NCBI RefSeq assembly: GCF_009827405.1
Contig: NZ_WTYY01000002.1
Coordinates: 496,001-560,000 of the forward strand
Length of the DNA: 64,000 bases
Origin: Alteraurantiacibacter aestuarii
Lineage (GTDB): Bacteria > Pseudomonadota > Alphaproteobacteria > Sphingomonadales > Sphingomonadaceae
Direction of reading: 5' to 3'
This document shows, piece by piece, positions 53,553 to 61,964 of this stretch. Position numbers and translations under genes: made by a program. Position 1 is the stretch's first letter; each line of letters starts with the position of its first letter. Below the pieces are notes generated by a model that was not told the origin of the DNA, ran no database searches, and saw only the letters and a program-made list of their open reading frames with translations.

Positions 53553-53570
53553 CTTTTACACCTGTCAAAG
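53553..53570. promoter_or_regulatory. Candidate TetR operator 3
   Basis: Inverted repeat CTTTTAC-ACCT-GTCAAAG (6 of 7 positions pair), with the same half-sites and 4-base spacer as operators 1 and 2, 137 nt before the TonB receptor start. Confidence 0.5.
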
Positions 53571-53707
53571 TGGCTGGAACGCAAGCATTTCCGCCATTTA
53601 TGGCACCATTTCTAGGGGGAATACCGCAGACGGATCTGAGCGCCCGATTGGTCACCGACAGCACTAGCTGCGCAGATCTGATCCGCTCGCAACATGAGGG
53701 TTTTACA

Positions 53708-56221
53708 ATGGGTATGGAATCACGCGATCGTCGTTCGGGCCGGGCCTTGCGGGCCGTCACAGGCCTGCTTCTTGGTTCCAGCATATTGGCAAGCGGTGCG
53801 GCATTCGCCCAGGAAGCCGTGGATGACAGTGCCGCCCCGACCGCGTCCAGTTCCCAGAACAACACCATCCTCGTGACCTCGCAGCGGCGGGTCGAAGATC
53901 TTCAGGACGTTCCGATCAGCGTCCAGGTGCTCAATACGGAGCGGCTGGAGAACCTGCAGGTTGACGGGCTTGAGGACTATGTGAAGTTCCTGCCCAGCGT
54001 CTCGACGCAGAATTACGGTGGCCCGTTCTACCAGCTCGTCTACATGCGCGGCGTGGCCAGCGGCGGTGACGGCAACCACTCCGGCCCGCTGCCCAGCGTG
54101 GGCACCTATCTCGATGAACAGCCGATCACCACGGCGCAGGGCAACCTCAACGTCCATCTGTATGACGTCGCCCGCGTGGAGGCTCTGGCAGGCCCGCAGG
54201 GCACGCTGTTCGGCGCATCCAGCCAGGCCGGCACCATCCGCATCATCACCAACCAGCCCGATGCGAGCGGCTTCGACATGGGCTTTGATGTCGAAGGCAA
54301 TTATGTCGATCACGGCGAATTCGGCGGCGCCCTCGAAGGCTTCGTGAACATGCCGATCAGCGATACCATCGCTGCTCGCCTGGTGGGCTGGTACGTCAAG
54401 GATGGCGGCTATATCGACAACATCCGCGGCGTGCGCACATTCCCCAGTTCGGGTGAAACTGACGACAATCTGGCGCTGGTCGAGGACGACTTCAACGACG
54501 TCGAGACCTATGGTGCCCGCCTCGCGCTGGGCATTGAGCTGGATGACAACTGGACCGTCACGCCGTCCATCATGGCGCAGAAGCAGAACACCTCCGGCAC
54601 GTTCGCCTTCCTGCCCAGCCTCGGCGATCTGAACGTCCAGACCTATCGCGACAATTTCCAGGACGATGAGTGGGTGCAGGCGGCGATGACCGTCGAAGGC
54701 CGCATCGGCAATTTCGATCTGGTCTATTCGGGCGCCTATCTGGAACGCGGCATCGATGGCCTGGCCGATTATTCGGACTACGCCTATTTCTATGACGTGC
54801 TGTACGGCTATGGCTATTACTTCGTGGCCGATTGCCCGGCGCAGGATTTCAGCTGCCCGCTGGTCAATCCCTCGCAGTATTTCTCCAGCCGTGACCGCTT
54901 CAACAAGGTGAGCCAGGAACTGCGCCTGTCCTCACCGCAGGATGAGAGCGTGCGCTTCCAGGCAGGCCTGTTCTACCAGCGCCAGGAACACGACATCCAG
55001 CAGCGTTACCAGATCGACAATATCGCCAGCTTCATCGAAGTGCCCGGCTGGTCCGACACGATCTGGCTGACCAAGCAGACGCGTATTGACCGCGACTATG
55101 CCGCGTTTGGCGAAGTGGCCATTGATCTGACCGATCAGCTGACAGTGACCGGCGGCCTGCGCTATTTCGAATATAACAACACGCTGATCGGCTTCTTCGG
55201 ATATTCCGAAAACTTCAGCGGATCGACCGGCGTTGCTGCGTGTCGTTCTCCGATCGACGATTCGCTTTCGCCCCCGTCAACCGATGGCGCGCCGTGTACC
55301 AACCTTGCGGTCACCGATGCCGACGGCAATGTGATCGTCAATCCCGATGGCACGGTCAGTCCGCGCCGGTCCAAGAACGACGGCCTGATCCATCGCCTGA
55401 ACGTCACCTACAACTTCACCCCCGATGTGATGGCCTATGCCACATGGTCGCGCGGTTTCCGTCCTGGCGGCACCAACCGGCGTGGCGGTCTGTTCGGCTA
55501 TCAGGCGGACTTCCTGACCAATTACGAGCTGGGCCTGAAGACCAGCTTTGCCGATGGACTTGTGCGCTGGAACGCGGCCATCTTCCAGCTGGACTGGGAC
55601 AAGTTCCAGTTCGCCATCCTTGGTCCCAACGGGCTGACCGAAATCCGCAACGCCGCACAGGCGCGCATTCGCGGGTTTGAAACGGATGTCACGCTGCAGC
55701 CGGCAGACGGCCTGACACTGGCCGCCGGGATGACCTATCTCGATGCCAAGCTGACGGATAATTATTGCGGCTTCACCGATGCCAATGGCGATCCGGTGAC
55801 GGTCTGCGCCAATCCGCCCGCACCGGCTGGCACGCGGCTTCCCGCATCGCCCAAGTTCAAGGGCAATGTCACCGCGCGCTACGAATGGTTCCTGAACCGC
55901 GACCTGCTGGCCCACGTGCAATTTGCCGGGGTTCTCCAGTCCGATATCCGTTCCAACCTGCTGCTTGAAGACAACCGTCTGGTTGGCACGCAGGATGGCT
56001 ACGGCACGGTCGATCTCGCTGTCGGCGTGAAGAAGGATCTGGGCGGCTGGAATGCCGAATTCTACGTCACCAACGTGTTTGATGAGCGTGGCCAGGCCTA
56101 TCTCTACGCGCAGTGCGGTTCTTCGGTCTGCGCCAATGATGTCCCGGGCATCGGCGGCAATGTCTATCAGGTTCCCAACCAGCCGAGGACGTTCGGCCTG
56201 CGGTTTGGATACAGCTATTAA
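53708..56221 (+). CDS. TonB-dependent outer-membrane receptor
   Basis: 837 residues from ATG 53708, with GAGGG 7 nt upstream; the long upstream extension from a GTG at 53570 is rejected. Signal peptide ends ASGAAFA-QE. TonB box-like ILVTSQRR and plug (DLQDVPISVQVLNTERL) follow, then a 22-strand-type barrel ending in RFGYSY with a terminal aromatic residue. It would import a bulky or scarce substrate across the outer membrane using TonB energy. Its promoter carries the same inverted repeat as the two FAD oxidoreductase genes, so it is probably the outer-membrane door of this catabolic island. Confidence 0.9.
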   Translation: MGMESRDRRSGRALRAVTGLLLGSSILASGAAFAQEAVDDSAAPTASSSQNNTILVTSQRRVEDLQDVPISVQVLNTERLENLQVDGLEDYVKFLPSVSTQNYGGPFYQLVYMRGVASGGDGNHSGPLPSVGTYLDEQPITTAQGNLNVHLYDVARVEALAGPQGTLFGASSQAGTIRIITNQPDASGFDMGFDVEGNYVDHGEFGGALEGFVNMPISDTIAARLVGWYVKDGGYIDNIRGVRTFPSSGETDDNLALVEDDFNDVETYGARLALGIELDDNWTVTPSIMAQKQNTSGTFAFLPSLGDLNVQTYRDNFQDDEWVQAAMTVEGRIGNFDLVYSGAYLERGIDGLADYSDYAYFYDVLYGYGYYFVADCPAQDFSCPLVNPSQYFSSRDRFNKVSQELRLSSPQDESVRFQAGLFYQRQEHDIQQRYQIDNIASFIEVPGWSDTIWLTKQTRIDRDYAAFGEVAIDLTDQLTVTGGLRYFEYNNTLIGFFGYSENFSGSTGVAACRSPIDDSLSPPSTDGAPCTNLAVTDADGNVIVNPDGTVSPRRSKNDGLIHRLNVTYNFTPDVMAYATWSRGFRPGGTNRRGGLFGYQADFLTNYELGLKTSFADGLVRWNAAIFQLDWDKFQFAILGPNGLTEIRNAAQARIRGFETDVTLQPADGLTLAAGMTYLDAKLTDNYCGFTDANGDPVTVCANPPAPAGTRLPASPKFKGNVTARYEWFLNRDLLAHVQFAGVLQSDIRSNLLLEDNRLVGTQDGYGTVDLAVGVKKDLGGWNAEFYVTNVFDERGQAYLYAQCGSSVCANDVPGIGGNVYQVPNQPRTFGLRFGYSY

Positions 56222-56260
56222 GCCTGGTCAGGATGACCTGCAGCGGACCGGGCGGATAGC

Positions 56261-57586
56261 GTGAGCGCCGCCCGGATCGCGGCAGGGGACGAGCCTGCCA
56301 AAGGCGGCAAGCTGGGCCGCTGGATGACGATATCGCTGGTCATGGGCAACATGATCGGTTCCGGCATATTCCTGCTGCCCGCCACGCTGGCCCCGCTGGG
56401 CTGGAATTCGATTGTCGGCTGGCTGTTCACCATAGCGGGCGGCCTGTGCCTTGCCGCGACCTTCGCCTGGCTGGCGCGGCAGATGCCCGTTGAGGGCGGG
56501 CCTTACGCCTATACCAACGCCGCGTTCGGCCCCCTGCCCGCCTTCATGGTGACATGGAGCTACTGGATATCGTTGTGGATCGGCAATGCGGCCATTGCCG
56601 TGGCCGGTATCAGCTATCTGGGCGTGTTCGTGCCCGGCATGTCTGCCACCACCGGCGGCGATGCACTGGCGGCAGTGGTGCTGATCTGGGCGCTGACCTT
56701 CCTCAACCTGACAGGATCGCGATCGGCCGGGGGGTTCCAGCTGGTCACCACCGTCATCAAGGTGCTGCCGCTTCTGCTGGTGATTGTACTTGCCGCAGTT
56801 GCGATGGGCACGGGCGAGGCAGAGCTGCGGCCGATGGAGCCGGGCGGCATCCAGCCCGGCATCGTGACCGCCGCCGCCACGCTGACCCTGTGGGCCTTGC
56901 TCGGCCTGGAATCGGCGACCGTTCCGGCGGGCAAGATCCGCGATCCGGAGCGCACCATTCCCTTTGCCACGCTGGTCGGCACGGCGCTGACCGGACTGCT
57001 CTACCTGGTCACCTGTTCGGCCATCATCCTGCTGATGCCAGAGGATATCATCGCCAGTTCGGGAGCGCCCTTTGCCGATTTTGTCGAGCGTTTCTGGGCG
57101 CCCGGCCCCGCCCTGCTGATTGCCGGTTTCGCCGCCATCAGCTGCTTTGGCGCGCTCAATGGCTGGATCATGGTGCAGGCCGAACTGCCCTATGCGATGG
57201 CCCGCGCCGGCGCCTTTCCGCGCTGGTTTGCAAAGGAAAACGCGGCAGGGTCACCCGCCCGCGCGCTGGTGGTTTCCAGCGCCCTGATGACGGTGGTGGT
57301 CTTGCTCAATTACGATAGCTCGGCGGCGGAGATATTCGGCTTCCTGCTGCTGATTTCCACCGCCTGCAGCCTGTTCATGTACCTTGTGTGCATGGCCAGT
57401 GCACTGCGGCTTCGGTTTGGCGGCGGCATGGCTTCGCGCAGATATCTGCCGTGGGTGGCCGCGCTCGCCACGCTCTATTCCGCTTGGACCATCTATGGCG
57501 CAGGCGGAGAGGCCGTGGCGTGGGGCGTGGGGCTGCTGCTGGTGTCGCTGCCCGTCTATGCACTGATGCGCTGGCGCGCTGCATGA
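56261..57586 (+). CDS. APC superfamily amino acid/amine permease
   Basis: 441 residues with about 12 membrane helices. The hallmark first-helix motif GNMIGSGIFLLP (29-40) is present. GTG start at 56261; an ATG at residue 22 would remove the cytoplasmic N-terminus. It lies 39 nt after the TonB receptor stop, so it is likely co-transcribed. Substrate could be an amino acid, polyamine or small peptide product. Confidence 0.85.
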   Translation: MSAARIAAGDEPAKGGKLGRWMTISLVMGNMIGSGIFLLPATLAPLGWNSIVGWLFTIAGGLCLAATFAWLARQMPVEGGPYAYTNAAFGPLPAFMVTWSYWISLWIGNAAIAVAGISYLGVFVPGMSATTGGDALAAVVLIWALTFLNLTGSRSAGGFQLVTTVIKVLPLLLVIVLAAVAMGTGEAELRPMEPGGIQPGIVTAAATLTLWALLGLESATVPAGKIRDPERTIPFATLVGTALTGLLYLVTCSAIILLMPEDIIASSGAPFADFVERFWAPGPALLIAGFAAISCFGALNGWIMVQAELPYAMARAGAFPRWFAKENAAGSPARALVVSSALMTVVVLLNYDSSAAEIFGFLLLISTACSLFMYLVCMASALRLRFGGGMASRRYLPWVAALATLYSAWTIYGAGGEAVAWGVGLLLVSLPVYALMRWRAA

Positions 57587-57671
57587 CCGGCACCGCAACC
57601 GCTCAATCTCCACTATCACCGAAGCCATATTCGATGTAGCTTTGCCTCAAAGTCTGGGAGGGCTGAGAGGG

Positions 57672-59276
57672 ATGCTGGAAACCACATCGAAAATTGCGAT
57701 GGCCTGTGCGCTTTGCTTGGGCCTCACGGCGGTTCCGGCCAATGCTGCCGATGAGGATACACCGCGCAGGCCCAATATCCTGCTGATCATTTCCGATGAT
57801 GTCGGCCTCGACGTCACACCCGGCATGGTGCCCGGACTGATGGAACAGCTGATCGCCCAATATGGCCCCGAAGGCCACGATCATCCCGATTACCAGGCCA
57901 TCAATGGCCATCCCGCCTCCACGCCGGTGCTCGATCAGCTGGCCGATGACGGCATGGTCTTCACCGATGCCTGGGCGCAGCCCTTCTGCTCTCCCACGCG
58001 GGCATCCCTGCTGACCGGCCTGTTCGCCGGGCGTACCCATGTGCAGACCTATGCCGACGCGCTGAGCCAGAACCACGATTCCTTCGTCCGCACGCTGGCC
58101 GACAGGGGCGGATACAGCACGGCGGTATTCGGCAAGTGGCACATGGCGGGCCTGCCTGCTGAAGGCGGCGATTATCCCGGCATGAAGCCGAAGGAGGCCG
58201 GGTTCCAGCTGTTCCGCGGCAATATGCATGCCGCGCTCCCGTCGTTCTGGGATTATCCGCTGCATGTGCAGGATGCGGGCACGCCTGCGGGACAGTGGCG
58301 CACCGAAGAAGCGCCGGTCGCATCGCTGCCCGGCATCGCGCCCAGCACCTATGCCGCAGTGGCCAAGGGGTCGGACACGATCGACTGGATCAGGGCGCAG
58401 GAAGAAGCCGATCCGGACAGGCCGTGGTTCACCTGGCTGGCCTTCAACCTCTCCCATGCCACCGCGATCCAGCAGCCAAGCGCGATGATGGTGCCCAATG
58501 CCGATACGCTGGACGATGTCAGCCGGGCCGAGATGGAAGCATGCGGCGGCACGTTCGGCACCAATGAAGTGGGCAATTGTTCGGGCGAGGCCCTGATGCG
58601 CGCCATGACCAATTCGATGGACACGATCATCGGGCAGGTGCTGGCGGCGGTGGACGATATCGACCCCAATACCTACGTCATCTATATCGGCGACAATGGC
58701 ACGCCGATGTACGGGCGGCCCAACCTCGATTTCATCGACAACATGTACATCACCCGCACCGGACGCGGCAAAGGCAGCGCGTTTGAAAGCGGCGCGCACG
58801 TGCCGATGGTCATTCGCGGACCCGGCATTGAGGCGGGCAGCCAGAACGGCGAGTTTGTCCACGTGGCCGATCTGTTCGCCACCATCCTCTCGCTTGCCGG
58901 TCTGGAAGTGCCGGAGACTGTTTCGAACAGCGCGGGCGATGCACAGATTGCGCTGGATTCGGTCTCGCTCGACCCCATTCTGCGCGGCGGAGCGGACAGG
59001 GTGCGCGATCCCGATCACGATTTCATCCTGACAGAATCGTCCAATCTGATGACTGGCGGAACCAAGGTGATCGGCGCGCGCAATGCCACTTTCAAGCTGG
59101 TGTGCACCGACAGCACCGAAGATTGCGACTTCTACAATCTGACCAGCGATCCGCTGGAGGAATATCCGCTCCCCGAACCCGGCAGCTGCGCCGCATCGGA
59201 GGACTGGACCACTGCCGATCCGTTCTGGCATTACTGCTTCTTGCTGGATGTGGTCGCCAAACGATCGATCCTGTGA
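57672..59276 (+). CDS. Exported type I sulfatase
   Basis: 534 residues from ATG 57672; a TTG at 57642 is possible but weaker. Signal peptide MLETTSKIAMACALCLGLTA-VPANA. The FGly motif is Cys106-Ser-Pro-Thr-Arg110 within FCSPTRASLLTG, so Cys106 must be oxidised to formylglycine. Calcium ligands Asp42/Asp43 (LIISDDVG) and KWHMAG are present. The gene for the modifying enzyme follows 21 nt later. The sulfated substrate is not known; a TPR-sulfotransferase upstream shows that sulfate esters are handled in this region. Confidence 0.9.
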   Translation: MLETTSKIAMACALCLGLTAVPANAADEDTPRRPNILLIISDDVGLDVTPGMVPGLMEQLIAQYGPEGHDHPDYQAINGHPASTPVLDQLADDGMVFTDAWAQPFCSPTRASLLTGLFAGRTHVQTYADALSQNHDSFVRTLADRGGYSTAVFGKWHMAGLPAEGGDYPGMKPKEAGFQLFRGNMHAALPSFWDYPLHVQDAGTPAGQWRTEEAPVASLPGIAPSTYAAVAKGSDTIDWIRAQEEADPDRPWFTWLAFNLSHATAIQQPSAMMVPNADTLDDVSRAEMEACGGTFGTNEVGNCSGEALMRAMTNSMDTIIGQVLAAVDDIDPNTYVIYIGDNGTPMYGRPNLDFIDNMYITRTGRGKGSAFESGAHVPMVIRGPGIEAGSQNGEFVHVADLFATILSLAGLEVPETVSNSAGDAQIALDSVSLDPILRGGADRVRDPDHDFILTESSNLMTGGTKVIGARNATFKLVCTDSTEDCDFYNLTSDPLEEYPLPEPGSCAASEDWTTADPFWHYCFLLDVVAKRSIL

Positions 59277-59297
59277 AGCGCGGCGGCAGGTGAGGAC

Positions 59298-60176
59298 ATG
59301 AAGCGCATCGAAGGCGGCAGCTTTCGGATGGGATCGGACGATCACTATCCCGAGGAAGCGCCTGCGCGCATGGTTACTGTCGAGCCCTTCCTGATCGACC
59401 CGTCGCCAGTCACCAATGCCCGGTTCGCGCAGTTCGTGCAGGAAACAGGCTATGTGACATTGGCCGAGCGGCCCCCAGACGCGGCGAAATATCCCGGCGC
59501 AGACCCCGGCCTGCTGGTGCCGGGATCATCGGTGTTCGTGCCGCCGGTCAAATATCCGATCACGCCCGACCCGATGAACTGGTGGGCTTATGTTCCCGGC
59601 GCGTGCTGGCACCGCCCGCAAGGTCCCGGCAGCTCCACCGCAGGGCTGGAGGACCACCCGGTCGTACATATCGCCCACGAAGACGCGCAGGCTTATTGCG
59701 CGTGGGCGGACAAGCGCCTGCTGAGCGAGGCGGAATGGGAATTTGCCGCGCGCGGCGGGCAAGAAGGCCTGGCCTTTGCCTGGGGCGACGAGCTGGCGCC
59801 GGGCGGCGCCATGCTGGCCAATTACTGGCAAGGGCCCTTCCCCAAGACCAATATGTGTCTCGATGGCTATGATCGCACGTCCCCCATCGGGGCGTTCCCG
59901 GCCAATAGCTATGGCCTGTACGACATGATCGGCAACGCCTGGGAATGGACCAGCGACCCCTACCGGCTGGCCAGCGAGCCGGTGAAGAAATGCTGCGCGT
60001 CCGGCGGCAAGGGAGCTGGTTCCGGGGAGGATTTCCCGGTCATGGTGATCAAGGGCGGATCACATCTGTGCGCCGAGAATTACTGCCAGCGCTACCGCCC
60101 CGCCGCCCGCTATCCGCAGACGGTCGACACGTCGACCTCGCACATCGGCTTCAGATGCGGGAAAGACGCCGCCTGA
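59298..60176 (+). CDS. Formylglycine-generating enzyme (SUMF1 family)
   Basis: 292 residues, no signal peptide. The active-site Cys pair is Cys258 and Cys263 in KGGSHLCAENYCQRYRP, followed by STSHIGFRC, matching aerobic formylglycine-generating enzymes. These use O2 and copper to convert the sulfatase motif Cys to formylglycine before export. Direct pairing with the Cys-type sulfatase makes the role clear. Confidence 0.92.
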   Translation: MKRIEGGSFRMGSDDHYPEEAPARMVTVEPFLIDPSPVTNARFAQFVQETGYVTLAERPPDAAKYPGADPGLLVPGSSVFVPPVKYPITPDPMNWWAYVPGACWHRPQGPGSSTAGLEDHPVVHIAHEDAQAYCAWADKRLLSEAEWEFAARGGQEGLAFAWGDELAPGGAMLANYWQGPFPKTNMCLDGYDRTSPIGAFPANSYGLYDMIGNAWEWTSDPYRLASEPVKKCCASGGKGAGSGEDFPVMVIKGGSHLCAENYCQRYRPAARYPQTVDTSTSHIGFRCGKDAA

Positions 60177-60185
60177 TCGCCCTGT

Positions 60186-61964
60186 TCATCGCTGGCTCAG
60201 CGGCTGCATGGCGTAGGGCAATTCGGAGGTGAAAGCCTCCACCCTGATCACCCGGCCTGCATCAAAATGATAGAGCTCCACCACCTGATAGGTGAGCGGA
60301 TAGCCCTCGCCTCCAGCAGCCGGAAGATCCTCGAAGAAGCGATAGACGGCCAGGCCGCGCTCCTCATCCACGGCCAGCAATTGCCGGTCGCGCACTTCCT
60401 CGATCCGCGCCAGTACGGGCGAGCCGAACGGTGCGGCACATTCGCCCACATCCTGCCCGTTGACCGACCAGTGACATTCAGCGCCGAAAATATCGGGAGC
60501 AGCCCCGTTGGAGCCAAGCGCGTGCATGAACTGCGGCGCGGCGGCCAGCATGTCCGCGCGCGATGTGCGGCGGCTGGCGGGCAGTACGCCATAATCGCTG
60601 GCGGACACAGGCTCGGCATAGGGCGGGCCATACTGGCTGCGGCGGATCAGCGCGTCCACGCTGCCGATCGCATCGCCATCGGCAGCGACGGTAAAGGCCG
60701 CCCATCCCGGCTGGCCATGTTCCTCGATCCGGCCGATCCACACCGCCTTGCCGGTCTGCGCATCGGCAATCACCAGAGGGTCTGCATCGATGGCGGTGAC
60801 GGTCGCCCAGATGCCCTCGCCCACGCGGATGCCCACGCTGTTTTCGGCATAGCCGACGCGCTCACCCCAGTTCAGGCCCTGCCAGTTGTTGCCGACCATG
60901 CCAGAGGCGACCAAGCGCGCATTGGCGGCAAGGCAGGCATCATCGCACAGATCGGGCTGCGGGGCATATTCAGGGAAGTCCGCATCATCGCCCCAGAAGG
61001 GGTTATGCATGAAATAGGGAACATAGGTGAACGTCGCTTCGATCCGCTGGATCTCGGCATCGCGAATGCGGAAGGCTTCAATCAGCGAAATCGAATTGGG
61101 CCATTTGAGCGCGGTCATCATCTCGCGCCCATTGGTCAGCAGATAGCGATCGAACTCATTGGCATGATCGAAGAAACCCGATCCGACCACCACGCCGCGC
61201 TGCACATCGACCAGCGGCAGTTCGCGCCTGATACGCTTGTTGATGCGGTACAGCCCCAGCTCGAACTGAGCGCGGCAGCCGCTGGCAATATTGGCAGCAC
61301 TGGCCTGTGCGCCGGGGCGCGGGGCAGTGGTGGAAATGCCGTTTTCCAGCCGCGAGCAGTCCTCCGCAAAAGGCGCGAAGACCTGCCCGTCGTTCAGCTC
61401 CACCGTATCGAAATAGGCATCGGCAATGGCCAGCATGCGCTCGCGCGGGCGGCGTTCTTCCTCTGGCAGGATTTCGTAGAATTCGCTGAAATGCTCCATG
61501 TTCTCCCAGTCGCCAAAGGGAGCAGGCAGCGATGTGCGGCGGTGGACCACGCTCTCGATCTCATCGATCAGGCCGCCTTCCACATGGATGCGCACGGCGT
61601 AGAAAACGGGCGTGCCATTCTCCCGCACGGAGCCAAACCATGCGGCATGGCCGGTGGTCTCGTCCGCCACCGCCAGCCCATCTGCATCCACATCATCGGC
61701 GGTGCGCCAAAGGCCATGGCCGACCGGCAGGATCACATTGTTCTCTGTGAACATCACATCGCCGGCAAGCGGCAGGCCGCTGGCATCGCGCGCGCCCAGT
61801 GCCTGCATATGCTGGCGGACCATGGCGATCAGGCAGTCATACTGGCAGGAGGTGTCCGGAACCGCGCTTGCCTCTCCGGGAGCCTGCGCAAGGGCCGGTG
61901 CGGCAAACGAAACTGCGCCCGCCAGCGCGATGGCGGAAATCGTGGTTTTCAAGGCTCGCATCAT
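60186..61964 (-). CDS. Exported protein with two repeated NTF2/SnoaL-like domains, function unknown
   Basis: 592 residues. Signal peptide ends APALA-QA. Two copies of one unit are visible: around 65-145 (GLAVADETTGHAAWFGSVRE) and around 370-450 (PLVIADAQTGKAVWIGRIEE), each followed by a 'HxRTS/IRRSQYG'-like turn. The fold is probably cone-shaped NTF2-like (inferred from similar exported proteins of the DUF8021 kind). It overlaps the PQQ dehydrogenase gene by ATGA, so it may be a periplasmic helper or second enzyme of that pathway. Convergent with the formylglycine enzyme gene, 9 nt apart. Confidence 0.65.
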   Translation of the reverse strand: MMRALKTTISAIALAGAVSFAAPALAQAPGEASAVPDTSCQYDCLIAMVRQHMQALGARDASGLPLAGDVMFTENNVILPVGHGLWRTADDVDADGLAVADETTGHAAWFGSVRENGTPVFYAVRIHVEGGLIDEIESVVHRRTSLPAPFGDWENMEHFSEFYEILPEEERRPRERMLAIADAYFDTVELNDGQVFAPFAEDCSRLENGISTTAPRPGAQASAANIASGCRAQFELGLYRINKRIRRELPLVDVQRGVVVGSGFFDHANEFDRYLLTNGREMMTALKWPNSISLIEAFRIRDAEIQRIEATFTYVPYFMHNPFWGDDADFPEYAPQPDLCDDACLAANARLVASGMVGNNWQGLNWGERVGYAENSVGIRVGEGIWATVTAIDADPLVIADAQTGKAVWIGRIEEHGQPGWAAFTVAADGDAIGSVDALIRRSQYGPPYAEPVSASDYGVLPASRRTSRADMLAAAPQFMHALGSNGAAPDIFGAECHWSVNGQDVGECAAPFGSPVLARIEEVRDRQLLAVDEERGLAVYRFFEDLPAAGGEGYPLTYQVVELYHFDAGRVIRVEAFTSELPYAMQPLSQR

